Shown here piece after piece: positions 42,625 to 50,561 of a DNA stretch of 64,000 nucleotides. The stretch comes from an uncultured Caldilineaceae bacterium. GTDB taxonomy: Bacteria; Chloroflexota; Anaerolineae; Caldilineales; Caldilineaceae. Positions within the stretch are counted from its first letter, which is position 1; the number at the start of each line of letters is the position of its first letter. Position numbers and translations under genes: made by a program. The notes beneath the pieces are model-generated. The model was not told where the DNA came from, did no database searches, and saw only the letters and a program-made list of their open reading frames with translations. The DNA is taken from positions 5,683,405-5,747,404 of the forward strand of contig OX638330.1 of assembly GCA_951812725.1 (NCBI GenBank), in the 5' to 3' direction.

Positions 42625-42959
42625 GCACTTTCGCTCTTGGTTATACAGCCGCACGCACTTCTTTTTGCGTGGGAGCCTCTTCCAACTGCCAATCTACACC
42701 TGGACTGGGAAAACTGTCGCGCAGGAAGCCCTCTACTTGGACCCCCTTCTTGAAATCCAATCGCCAAGTATAATGACCCCAGCGGGAAAACCCAAGAACC
42801 GGTGTGGAGAAAAAGACTGCAGAGGAGACGCGTTACGCAAGTGGAGTCAGTCTGCGACCAGCTCAGGGAAGTTGCGCCAGCCGCGTGCCTCCCGCCATCC
42901 TGCCGGCCACACTCCGACTGCTCACTGTAATGGTCCCCAAACTGGAATGCCCTCGCCCG
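42625..42959. other. Intergenic region between the two glycosyltransferase paralogs
   Basis: No gene is seen. A promoter at 42767-42795 (minus strand) lies about 140 bases before the start of paralog 1, so the two genes are not strictly one transcript. Confidence 0.55.
42767..42795 (-). promoter_or_regulatory. Putative promoter of glycosyltransferase paralog 1
   Basis: TTGGGT (42795-42790) and TATACT (42772-42767), 17-base spacer. Confidence 0.6.
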
Positions 42960-45140
42960 TCAACCGTCTTCCCCCAAGCGCAATCGCGCCAGCACAAACT
43001 CCGGCTCCCACACATCGATCTCGACCGTCGGGATCAGGGTTTCGGCATTGTAGACAACCAACCGCAACTCGTACTCGCCGGGCGGCAGCTCGGGCGGTAT
43101 GTCCAAAAAGAAGAGGGTCTCAACCGGCTGGCCAGGTGTCCACCCGGCCGTGGTATCACCGTTCAGATTCCTGAGAATCCGGTCCTTATTGTAGCGGTAG
43201 GCGCCGGCGGCATCGTACAGACGCAAAGAAATCTTGATATCGGCGTCTACGCTGAGATCCGTCTGCCACGACAGACCCACCCAGAGTGGCCGCCTTTCAT
43301 CCAGGTTGATCGCATCCTGGGAGCTCATCTGCTCTGCGTCTTGCCCAATGGCTAGACCAAGAAGGCTAATGTCCGCGTCGTAGCTGACGTGTAGGCGCTC
43401 CAACTGCTCGTAGAATCGCCACGGCAGCTGCAGAGACAGATCGGAAAAGGTGTGAATCTGAAAGCTGGAAAACTGCTGGCTGCCCGCATAGCGCCCGTAT
43501 CGCCCGAGCAGGTCGATCATCTCTCGTTCTTCTTCGTCATTCCAGCCCAGCTTGTCATCCCAGTCCAACAAGGCGATCGTAGACAGTTCTTCGTCGGACG
43601 CCAGCATAAATAACGTCTGACGCGATGTCCCTGCTTCATACGGCATTCCCGGGCCGCGATGGTTGACGATATGGACTGGGGCATCGCCTTCATAGATGTA
43701 ATCGAACCCGTAATGCGCAAAGCGGTTCTCGCTGAGAATCAAATAGACCCCTCCATCGGTCGGCGATATGTCACTCAATTCCAGCGCGGCATCGGACCAC
43801 TGGCCGCGAAAGTGCTCACTGCTCCTGGCCCAATGTTCGTATTTCTCGAAGTACGTGCGATAGGAGAGTATCCCCTGTGCCAGAATCACTGTGGGTACAA
43901 GAAGAATGAGGGCCGGTGTGACGACGGGGACCCGCCTTCTGAGCAGCTGAAAAACTTCCCATGCGGCAAAGCCAATCAGAATGTAAACAGCGGGGGCAGC
44001 GCCCATCATCCGTAAAGTGTTAGGTACATACGGATAAGGGTTCCGGGCAAGTAGGGCTGGCAGCAACATAATTCCAAGCCACATGATCAGAAGGCGCGCA
44101 GTTGCAAATGTGCGCCATCGCCATACCAATAGCCCCAATCCCAGCCAGAAAAAAAACGCTTCCCATAGACTCAGCATGGGCCGGCTTTCATAATTGTGGA
44201 TCCAATTTGGATCGCCGTGAAAACCGAAGACAAGGATATGATCCCATGCATTCTGCCAAAGCGTCCCTAAAGGGCCTCCCAATGTATTGGCCTGCGAGAA
44301 CAGAGTGACCTGGCTGATCCTGTCAAACAAGTGCTCGGGATGGCGGGCGAAGTAAATGAGAATAGGCGCGGCCGCCACTGCATACACGGCAGCAAAAAGG
44401 AAAGCCCGACGCCATGCTTCCCGTAGCCTGCGCATGGCGTTATCTCTCACAGGAAACAGGTACGTTAGGCCGAAGAACAAAAGGAGAACAGGGAGCAAGC
44501 GTGCGGGAATATACGTGTATTGCATAATCCCGGCGCACAAGCCTGCCAGGGCGATCATCATCCAACTCCGCTTCCGCCATCCCCTCCACAGCAAAGCCAG
44601 GCATAAGGGCAACAGAACTATCAAAAAGTTGGCCCTGTAGGCCACGCGGCCCAATACTATATGATTGAGAGAGATTGCCAGCAGAGCAGCGCCCACACCG
44701 CCAATGAAAATTCCGCGCCAATGCCGGGGCATACCCGTATGCTCGTCCGTGCCGAAAAAGACGTGTCCTGTCCAAAAGAGCACGAGGACCGCTGCCGCGC
44801 TTGAGAGGGCAGTGGTAAGGCGAAGAGCCAATATCGACGGCCCCAAAAAGAAGTGGGTCAGGGCTATGGCATAGACTATAAACCCTTCGCGCCCGCTGTT
44901 GGCAGGAAAGAAGACCGCATGCTTTCCCTGCAGCACCTGAACTGCATCCACACCATGTGCCCCTTCATCGAAAATGATCCCCGGCGGAATTTCCGCAAGG
45001 CGATGAAGGCGCAAAAACGCAGCCGCCGCGGCTAACACAAGCAAAATTGCCCCGGACACCAAGATGATGCGGAAGCGTTCGCGTTTTCCTGATGAAACCG
45101 CGCCATCCGGATGATGCGCAGCAGAATTCGGTTCGGACAT
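42960..45140 (-). CDS. GT39-like membrane glycosyltransferase, paralog 2
   Basis: This 726-residue protein has the same architecture and local wording as paralog 1: the D-E loop motif IIFDEGAHGVDAV near residue 62, a run of about ten transmembrane segments, and a C-terminal soluble domain ending in PTVEIDVWEPEFVLARLRL, nearly identical to paralog 1. The shared final motif and length show an ancient tandem duplication. The start at 45140 is preferred because the longer in-frame extension upstream overlaps the promoter. Acceptor and sugar are unknown. Confidence 0.85.
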   Translation of the reverse strand: MSEPNSAAHHPDGAVSSGKRERFRIILVSGAILLVLAAAAAFLRLHRLAEIPPGIIFDEGAHGVDAVQVLQGKHAVFFPANSGREGFIVYAIALTHFFLGPSILALRLTTALSSAAAVLVLFWTGHVFFGTDEHTGMPRHWRGIFIGGVGAALLAISLNHIVLGRVAYRANFLIVLLPLCLALLWRGWRKRSWMMIALAGLCAGIMQYTYIPARLLPVLLLFFGLTYLFPVRDNAMRRLREAWRRAFLFAAVYAVAAAPILIYFARHPEHLFDRISQVTLFSQANTLGGPLGTLWQNAWDHILVFGFHGDPNWIHNYESRPMLSLWEAFFFWLGLGLLVWRWRTFATARLLIMWLGIMLLPALLARNPYPYVPNTLRMMGAAPAVYILIGFAAWEVFQLLRRRVPVVTPALILLVPTVILAQGILSYRTYFEKYEHWARSSEHFRGQWSDAALELSDISPTDGGVYLILSENRFAHYGFDYIYEGDAPVHIVNHRGPGMPYEAGTSRQTLFMLASDEELSTIALLDWDDKLGWNDEEEREMIDLLGRYGRYAGSQQFSSFQIHTFSDLSLQLPWRFYEQLERLHVSYDADISLLGLAIGQDAEQMSSQDAINLDERRPLWVGLSWQTDLSVDADIKISLRLYDAAGAYRYNKDRILRNLNGDTTAGWTPGQPVETLFFLDIPPELPPGEYELRLVVYNAETLIPTVEIDVWEPEFVLARLRLGEDG

Positions 45141-45288
45141 CTGTCTCTGTTTATAAGCCTGTAATCGTCTGCGCCCCGCCTGGGTTCGGCGAAAGTATCT
45201 GACTGGCCAAGCTGCCTCGGAGTGAGTAAACGCTTTCTGGTTGCCCCCGAACCGGGTCTGGTTGCACCCATCTGTAACCCAAATATCA

Positions 45289-45317
45289 AGTATAGGAACC
45301 CCGTCAAGAAAGTCCAA
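45289..45317 (-). promoter_or_regulatory. Putative promoter of glycosyltransferase paralog 2
   Basis: TTGGAC (45317-45312) and TATACT (45294-45289) with a 17-base spacer, nearly the same as the boxes before paralog 1. Confidence 0.6.
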
Positions 45318-45434
45318 GAATGCGCCTATCTGTCTGGCGCGAGGAGTCCACCACCTGCCGTGAAGGCACCTCCATCAGAAACGCCATCCCACGTCCATGT
45401 CCGTCCCAACAGCGTACGCCGGTCGGTCCCTCAA

Positions 45435-45463
45435 TTGAGTTTTCACACGCTTTCAGATATGAT
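45435..45463 (+). promoter_or_regulatory. Putative promoter of glgC
   Basis: TTGAGT (45435-45440) and TATGAT (45458-45463), spacer 17 bases, about 60 bases before the glgC start. Confidence 0.6.
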
Positions 45464-45524
45464 AGACCCGAACTCGGGTTCATAAGCTCGCTTCGCCGCG
45501 CAAATGCCGCATGGGAAATCGCCT

Positions 45525-46784
45525 ATGAGAACCGTTGCAATGATTTTGGCTGGCGGAGAGGGCACGCGCCTCACCGTCCTGTCCGAAAAACGCGCAAAAC
45601 CCGCTGTTCCCTTCGCCGGCAAATTCCGCATCATCGACTTCACAATCAGCAACTGTGTCAATAGCGGCCTCTATACCGTCGGCGTCCTCACCCAATATCG
45701 CCCCCACAGCCTCAACGAACACATCGGCATCGGTAAGCCCTGGGATCTCGACCGCCAACACGGCGGCTTGCGCCTCCTGCAGCCCTATCAAGGCCGCGGC
45801 GAGCAGGACTGGTATGCCGGCACCGCCGACGCGATTCTGCAGAATCTGAACTACCTCTCCGACAACAACGCCGACACCGCGCTCATCCTCTCCGGCGACC
45901 ATATCTATAAGATGGACTACGGCCCCATGCTGGACTTTCATCAGCGCAAAGGCGCCGACCTGACCATCGCCGTTATGCCCGTGCCGATCGAAGAGGCACA
46001 CCGCTTCGGCATTATGGAGTCGAACGCCGACGATGAGATCGTCCAGTTCCATGAAAAACCGGAGCAGCCGACCAGCAATCTGGCATCAATGGGCATCTAT
46101 GTCTTTAACGCCCGCGTGCTGGAACAACGTCTCCGGGAAAAAGGCGCCGATGGGCCCCGCAGCGACTTTGGCAAGGACGTCGTGCCCGCCATGCTCGCCG
46201 CCGGCGACCGCGTCTTCTCCTACCCCTTCACCGGTTATTGGGTCGACGTCGGCACCGTCGACGCCTACTGGAAGACAAGCCTCGAGCTGCTCCAACCGGA
46301 CCCGGCTCTCGACCTGTATACCGACAACTGGCCCATCTCCACCCTCTCCGAAGAGCGTCCGCCCGCCAAGTTCGGCCCCCAATCCCAGGTCGTGCAGAGC
46401 ATGGTATCCAACGGCTGCGAAGTGCATGGGCTGGTCAAAAACAGCATCTTCAGCCCCGGCGTCTATGTCAGCCCCGGCGCGGTCGTGCAGGACAGCATTA
46501 TCATGAACGACTCCTGGATCGGCCCCGGCGCCCACTTGGAGCGGGTTATCATCGACAAACAGGTCATCGTCGGCTTCGGCGCCCAGGTCGGCAGCGCCGC
46601 GTCGGCCTCGCCCCCGCCCAACGCGCTCTTTGCCGACAAACTCGATACCGGCCATACAGTCATCGGCAAGGGCGCTTTCATCCCCGATGGCGCTCGCATC
46701 GGCACCAACGTGATCGTCAACAGCGACAGCGGTGAAGAGGATTTTCCACCTGACTTCGTCGTTGAAGACGGGCAGACCGTATAA
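45525..46784 (+). CDS. glgC: Glucose-1-phosphate adenylyltransferase
   Basis: This 419-residue enzyme makes ADP-glucose from ATP and glucose-1-phosphate for glycogen synthesis. The nucleotide loop LAGGEGTRL is at residues 8-16, with KRAKPAVPFAGKFRIIDF just after. SGDHIYKMDY carries the metal-binding Asp near 129, and the FxEKP equivalent (QFHEKPE) is near 180. From about 290 a left-handed beta-helix of hexapeptide repeats follows. The start at ATG 45525 puts the catalytic loop at the usual position; an ATG seven codons earlier is possible. A degenerate paralog follows 51 bases downstream and probably forms a complex with it. Confidence 0.95.
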   Translation: MRTVAMILAGGEGTRLTVLSEKRAKPAVPFAGKFRIIDFTISNCVNSGLYTVGVLTQYRPHSLNEHIGIGKPWDLDRQHGGLRLLQPYQGRGEQDWYAGTADAILQNLNYLSDNNADTALILSGDHIYKMDYGPMLDFHQRKGADLTIAVMPVPIEEAHRFGIMESNADDEIVQFHEKPEQPTSNLASMGIYVFNARVLEQRLREKGADGPRSDFGKDVVPAMLAAGDRVFSYPFTGYWVDVGTVDAYWKTSLELLQPDPALDLYTDNWPISTLSEERPPAKFGPQSQVVQSMVSNGCEVHGLVKNSIFSPGVYVSPGAVVQDSIIMNDSWIGPGAHLERVIIDKQVIVGFGAQVGSAASASPPPNALFADKLDTGHTVIGKGAFIPDGARIGTNVIVNSDSGEEDFPPDFVVEDGQTV

Positions 46785-46835
46785 AGAAGTCTCGCTTTGC
46801 CCCTATCCGCAAACGGACCGCAAGGATAATTCCCT

Positions 46836-48092
46836 ATGTCGTGTGCTTTCGCTATGATCATGGCCGGCGCTGACAATGCCGACCTCAGTGTCCTTACCGA
46901 AGTCCGCTCCGAGCCCGCCGTTCCCTTCGCCGGCAAATTCCGCCTGATCGACTTCTCACTCAGCAACTGCGTCAACAGCGGCATCCACAATGTCGCCGTT
47001 CTCACCCAATACCGCCCCCGCAGCCTCAACGATCATATCGGCATCGGCAAACCCTGGGACCTGGATCGCTCCAGCGGCGGCGTGCGCCTCTTGCAGCCCT
47101 ACCGCGGCGGACCCTACGGCGACTGGCAACGCGGCTCCGCCGACGCCATTCGCCGCAACCTCGACTACGTCCTCCAGCAGAAAGAGGAGTGCGTACTGAT
47201 CCTCTCCGGCAAACATATCTATCTGATGGACTACCGGCCCTTCCTTTCCCATCATCTGCGCACCGGCGCACCCGTGACCATCGCCGTCCGCCGCGTCAGC
47301 CGCCATGAAACCCATCGATTCGGCATCATTTCGCTCGACACCGACGGCCGCGTCATCGAGTTCCAGGAAAAGCCCCGCCGCACCGAGCAGAATCTCGCCA
47401 GCATGGGCGTCTACGTATTCCGCCGCGACTTCCTGGTAGATGTCCTGAACAACAGCAGCGGCGACGACATCGGTAGAGACATCCTGGCAGGGCTCGTCGC
47501 GCAGGGGCATGTCGCCAGCTATACCTATCCCGGCTACTGGGCAGATGCCAGCACAATTCAGGCATACTGGGATGCAAATATGAGCCTGCTGGCGGAGGAG
47601 CCGGCGCTCAACCTCTACGCGCCGGAGTGGGTCGTCCATACCCGCAGCCAGGAGCGCGCGCCCGTCAAGCTGGGCCCGGCCGCAGACGTGGATGGAACCC
47701 TTCTCTCCAATGGCTGCCAGATCGAGGGCGCCGTCGAACGCAGCGTCCTGTCACCCGGCGTGCAGGTAGGGGAGGGCGCGCTCGTCCGCGATAGTGTCAT
47801 CCTCAATGACACGATCATCGAACCGGGCGCAGTCGTCGAGCGCTGCGTAATCGACAAAGAGGTGCGCGTCTGCCAGGACGCAACTGTCGGCCACTCCGAA
47901 AACAACCGCCCCAATCCGGAGCTGCCCGCCCGGCTCAACACCGGCCTGACCCTCGTCGGCAAAGGCAGCACCGTTCCCGCAGGCATGCGGCTCGGCCGCA
48001 ATGTCGTAATCCATCCGTTAAGCGGCGAAGACGCATTCGCCAAGAGCGAGGGCGTGGAAAGCGGGAAGAGCGTCGGTCTCAATCTGCGGTAA
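46836..48092 (+). CDS. GlgC paralog with lost active site, GlgD-like
   Basis: This 418-residue protein aligns over its whole length with the preceding GlgC, including PAVPFAGKFRLIDFSLSNCVNSG and the C-terminal hexapeptide repeats. However, the nucleotide loop GGEGTRL has become AGADNADL, the K-RAKP segment TEVRSEP, and the metal-binding SGDHIY is SGKHIY. The catalytic residues are thus lost while the fold is kept. In Firmicutes the non-catalytic GlgD partners GlgC and regulates it; by analogy this may be the regulatory subunit. The two genes are 51 bases apart on one transcript. Confidence 0.9.
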   Translation: MSCAFAMIMAGADNADLSVLTEVRSEPAVPFAGKFRLIDFSLSNCVNSGIHNVAVLTQYRPRSLNDHIGIGKPWDLDRSSGGVRLLQPYRGGPYGDWQRGSADAIRRNLDYVLQQKEECVLILSGKHIYLMDYRPFLSHHLRTGAPVTIAVRRVSRHETHRFGIISLDTDGRVIEFQEKPRRTEQNLASMGVYVFRRDFLVDVLNNSSGDDIGRDILAGLVAQGHVASYTYPGYWADASTIQAYWDANMSLLAEEPALNLYAPEWVVHTRSQERAPVKLGPAADVDGTLLSNGCQIEGAVERSVLSPGVQVGEGALVRDSVILNDTIIEPGAVVERCVIDKEVRVCQDATVGHSENNRPNPELPARLNTGLTLVGKGSTVPAGMRLGRNVVIHPLSGEDAFAKSEGVESGKSVGLNLR

Positions 48093-48180
48093 TCGGGGTG
48101 ACGGGAGCTCATCTTCGGCAACCGGCAATTCACTGGACGTGAGCCGCCATTAACCGGCAGTTGCAGCGATAAAGGGTGCT

Positions 48181-48564
48181 CTAGCCCTGCTTGGCCCGGT
48201 ATCCCAGTTCGTTCAGAAGCGCCACCAGCCGCTCCCTCTGATCACCCTGGATTTCGATGTCCGCGCCCTTGACCGCGCCGCCGCATCCCAGCTTGTCTTT
48301 CAGGTGCTTCGCCAGCGCGCGCTTGCCCACATCCGGGCTTTTTACGCCCGCAATGATCGAAACCGTCTTCCCTTTGCGCCCCTTCCGATCCAGCCGGACG
48401 CGCACCGGCTGCGTCCCCTGAACCGCAAACGGCGCCGCCGGGTTGCGGGGAAGCACCGGCGGACTCTGCTCAGGTTCCGGCTCCGGATCCGTCGAGTACA
48501 CCAACCGCGGCCCAGCACTCCTGGAACCGCTGCGATCTGACTTCTTCGCTTTGCGTTTGGACAT
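48181..48564 (-). CDS. SUI1/eIF1-like translation factor (YciH family)
   Basis: This 127-residue protein has a basic, probably disordered N-terminus and a C-terminal SUI1 domain (about residues 55-125): VRVRLDRKGRKGKTVSIIAGV, a K-H-LKDKLGCGG-V block and IEIQGDQRERLVALLNELGY. Bacterial members (YciH) probably influence start-codon choice or stress translation. Length is normal. It stands convergent to the glgC pair, with a MITE inserted just upstream of its start. Confidence 0.92.
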   Translation of the reverse strand: MSKRKAKKSDRSGSRSAGPRLVYSTDPEPEPEQSPPVLPRNPAAPFAVQGTQPVRVRLDRKGRKGKTVSIIAGVKSPDVGKRALAKHLKDKLGCGGAVKGADIEIQGDQRERLVALLNELGYRAKQG

Positions 48565-48593
48565 GATTCGTTCTTCTTCTTTTTGCTGATAAG

Positions 48594-49077
48594 GAAACTA
48601 CGCAGCCACAATTAATCTGCGATCCTGAATGAGGCGAGCGAAAGCGATTTTCACTAACCACTAACCACTGATCACTGACCACTGCTGTTCTGGGCGGTCG
48701 GGCCTTCGGCCCTCCCTTGTGCAGGGGCTGCGCCCCCGCAACGCCCCCCTACAAAACCATCCCTCACCGACCGTGTGTGCGCATTCCAGCCGTGCGGCTC
48801 CAGCAGCGTGTCTAGCCAACAGTGTCTCCTCCCCCACTTGCCGCCTCAACCCACCGACCATCGACCGCTAATCTCCGGTGTTCCGCTGACGACTGGTGTT
48901 CCACTGAAAACTAAAAACTGACTACTAAAAACTGCAGTTCCGACCTTGTGTGCGCATTCCAGCCGTACGGCTCCAGCAGCGTGGCTGCCGCCAACCGCAT
49001 ACGCAATCAGATTGCCTGAATGGTGGCAGGGAGAGAGGGCTGGTCAAAACAGGCACTGTATATGGCTTCGTAGTTAC
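48594..49077. mobile_element. IS66-like MITE, enlarged copy D (484 bp)
   Basis: The left end GAAACTACGCAGCCAC and right end (complement GTAACTACGAAGCCAT) are inverted repeats. They are flanked by 8-bp duplications CTGATAAG (48586-48593) and CCGATAAG (49078-49085), one mismatch. It is longer than the others because the segment around CGTGTGTGCGCATTCCAGCCG occurs twice (48767 and 48940, about 173 bases apart) with A/C-rich heptamer runs between. Confidence 0.9.
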
Positions 49078-49102
49078 CCGATAAGTAGAAAGGAGTTACG
49101 CC

Positions 49103-49765
49103 ATGCAGTATAGCATCAGCGGCGAGATTGCCCAGTCCGTCCGTCTTGACTTCGCCCCAAGCGAATCTGCCTGGGTCAGCAAGGGCGTCCTGATGGCCTA
49201 TTCCTCCCATATGCAGTGGAGCCTGCGCGTCCCCGGCGGCGCCGGCGGCGCACTGCGCCGCAGCCTCTCCGGCGAAGGCCTCGCCCTCACCTTCCTCGAG
49301 ACGAAAGCCGATGACCAATATGCCCTGCTTGCAGCAAACGCCCCCGGCCACCTGGAGATCTGGGACCTGGAACGCGACGGCGCCGTCACCACGACGCGCG
49401 GCTCCTTCGTCGCCGCCTGGGGTGAAAACGTTGACATCACAGTGACCGTCGCCCGCCGCGCCGGCGCCGCCGTTTTCGGCGGCGCCGGCCTCTTCCTGCA
49501 GACCATCTCCGGTGTCGGCAAAGCGCTCGTGCATGGCAGCGGCGACTTCTACGAGCGCCAGATGGCGGCCAACGAGGAACTGCTCGTCAGCACCGGCAAC
49601 CTGGCCGCATTTTCCGCTGATGTCGACTATGATATTCGCGGCGTCGGCGGCTTCCGCAGAATGATCTTCGGCGGCGAAGGTCTGTTCATGACCAACCTGC
49701 GCGGCCCCGGACGCGTCCTCCTCCAGACCCTCAAACGCAACGCCGGCGCCAAGTCAACTGGCTGA
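49103..49765 (+). CDS. AIM24 family protein
   Basis: This 220-residue protein is rich in short beta-strands and Gly, with the AIM24/TIGR00266 pattern: an N-terminal MQYSISGEIAQSVRLDF, SLSGEGLALTFL and, toward the end, GAGLFLQTISGVGKALVHGSG and IFGGEGLFMTNLRGPG. The family is widespread but uncharacterised; in yeast Aim24 helps organise mitochondrial inner-membrane complexes. It has a ribosome site AAGGAG. MITE copy D ends only 25 bases upstream of its start, so its promoter must lie within or be read through the element. Confidence 0.88.
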   Translation: MQYSISGEIAQSVRLDFAPSESAWVSKGVLMAYSSHMQWSLRVPGGAGGALRRSLSGEGLALTFLETKADDQYALLAANAPGHLEIWDLERDGAVTTTRGSFVAAWGENVDITVTVARRAGAAVFGGAGLFLQTISGVGKALVHGSGDFYERQMAANEELLVSTGNLAAFSADVDYDIRGVGGFRRMIFGGEGLFMTNLRGPGRVLLQTLKRNAGAKSTG

Positions 49766-49950
49766 GGAATGCCTCCCACCCTGTCCCCCCGGCTAAGTGG
49801 TCACCACTTGCCTCCGGTCACTGCTGGCAGCATCAGACCTTCCCGCAACCAAAATACGATTTGGTATCTTTATCTAATTCGACCACAATGTTGAACGGAA
49901 CTCTGCCAGTGGATACGTCGACTATCCACGCCGCCTTAAGGAGGTTCTCC

Positions 49951-50484
49951 GTGGTGCCAGATACTGAGTCCATCAAGAAAGCGATTAGTGGCGAGGTCAG
50001 ATTGCCCGATCCCGTTGCCGACGCGATTCTGACGCTGGCAGTGCGGTTGCGCACTCCCCTTTCCTACCAGGAAATTGCATCGTCATTCGGCATCGCTCGC
50101 GACGAAGTGTGCGAGATCTGCGAGCCATATAAGAAATATTTGGACTCGACCGGAGACAATGGCCCCGCCCTTGTTTATACGAGGGGTTCATCTCGGCAGG
50201 CAGTTCGACCGCGCGCCATGTGGGAAAATGCTTCGTTCGGGAATAGTGGGCGGGAATCTTTTCAGAGACAGCAGATTATTAATGGCGCCGATCGGCTGGC
50301 CGATCCTGTTGATGATGCCATCTTGACGCTCGCAGTGCGCGTCCCCAATCCGCTTTCGTACGAGGAAATTGCGTTGCTACTAGGTATCTCTCACATCTCT
50401 GTAAGCAAAATCTGTGAGCCCTACAAGGAGTTCATGCGCACTGCAGGAGAATATGGCGTCCGTGGGGTTACCAAACCGGGATAG
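49951..50484 (+). CDS. Duplicated helix-turn-helix protein
   Basis: This roughly 177-residue protein has two near-identical segments about 90 residues apart: RLPDPVADAILTLAVRLR..LSYQEIASSFGI...CEPYKKYL and RLADPVDDAILTLAVRVP..LSYEEIALLLGI...CEPYKEFM. Each ends in a helix-turn-helix-like unit, so it is a tandem-repeated DNA-binding domain, perhaps bound to direct repeats. The start is GTG at 49951, six bases after AAGGAGG, and is preferred to ATG 49861. No partner gene adjoins it. It is not a recognised family. Confidence 0.72.
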   Translation: MVPDTESIKKAISGEVRLPDPVADAILTLAVRLRTPLSYQEIASSFGIARDEVCEICEPYKKYLDSTGDNGPALVYTRGSSRQAVRPRAMWENASFGNSGRESFQRQQIINGADRLADPVDDAILTLAVRVPNPLSYEEIALLLGISHISVSKICEPYKEFMRTAGEYGVRGVTKPG

Positions 50485-50561
50485 ACTTCCTCGCGCAAAC
50501 CGGCCGCCACACGCCCCAAAAGACAAGCCCCGCCGCACACATCTGCAAGCTGTGACCAACC

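Larger units (their letters stand above)
45141..45524. other. Divergent promoter region between glycosyltransferase and glgC
   Basis: No gene is seen. It carries the minus-strand promoter of glycosyltransferase paralog 2 (45289-45317) and the plus-strand promoter of glgC (45435-45463). Confidence 0.6.
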
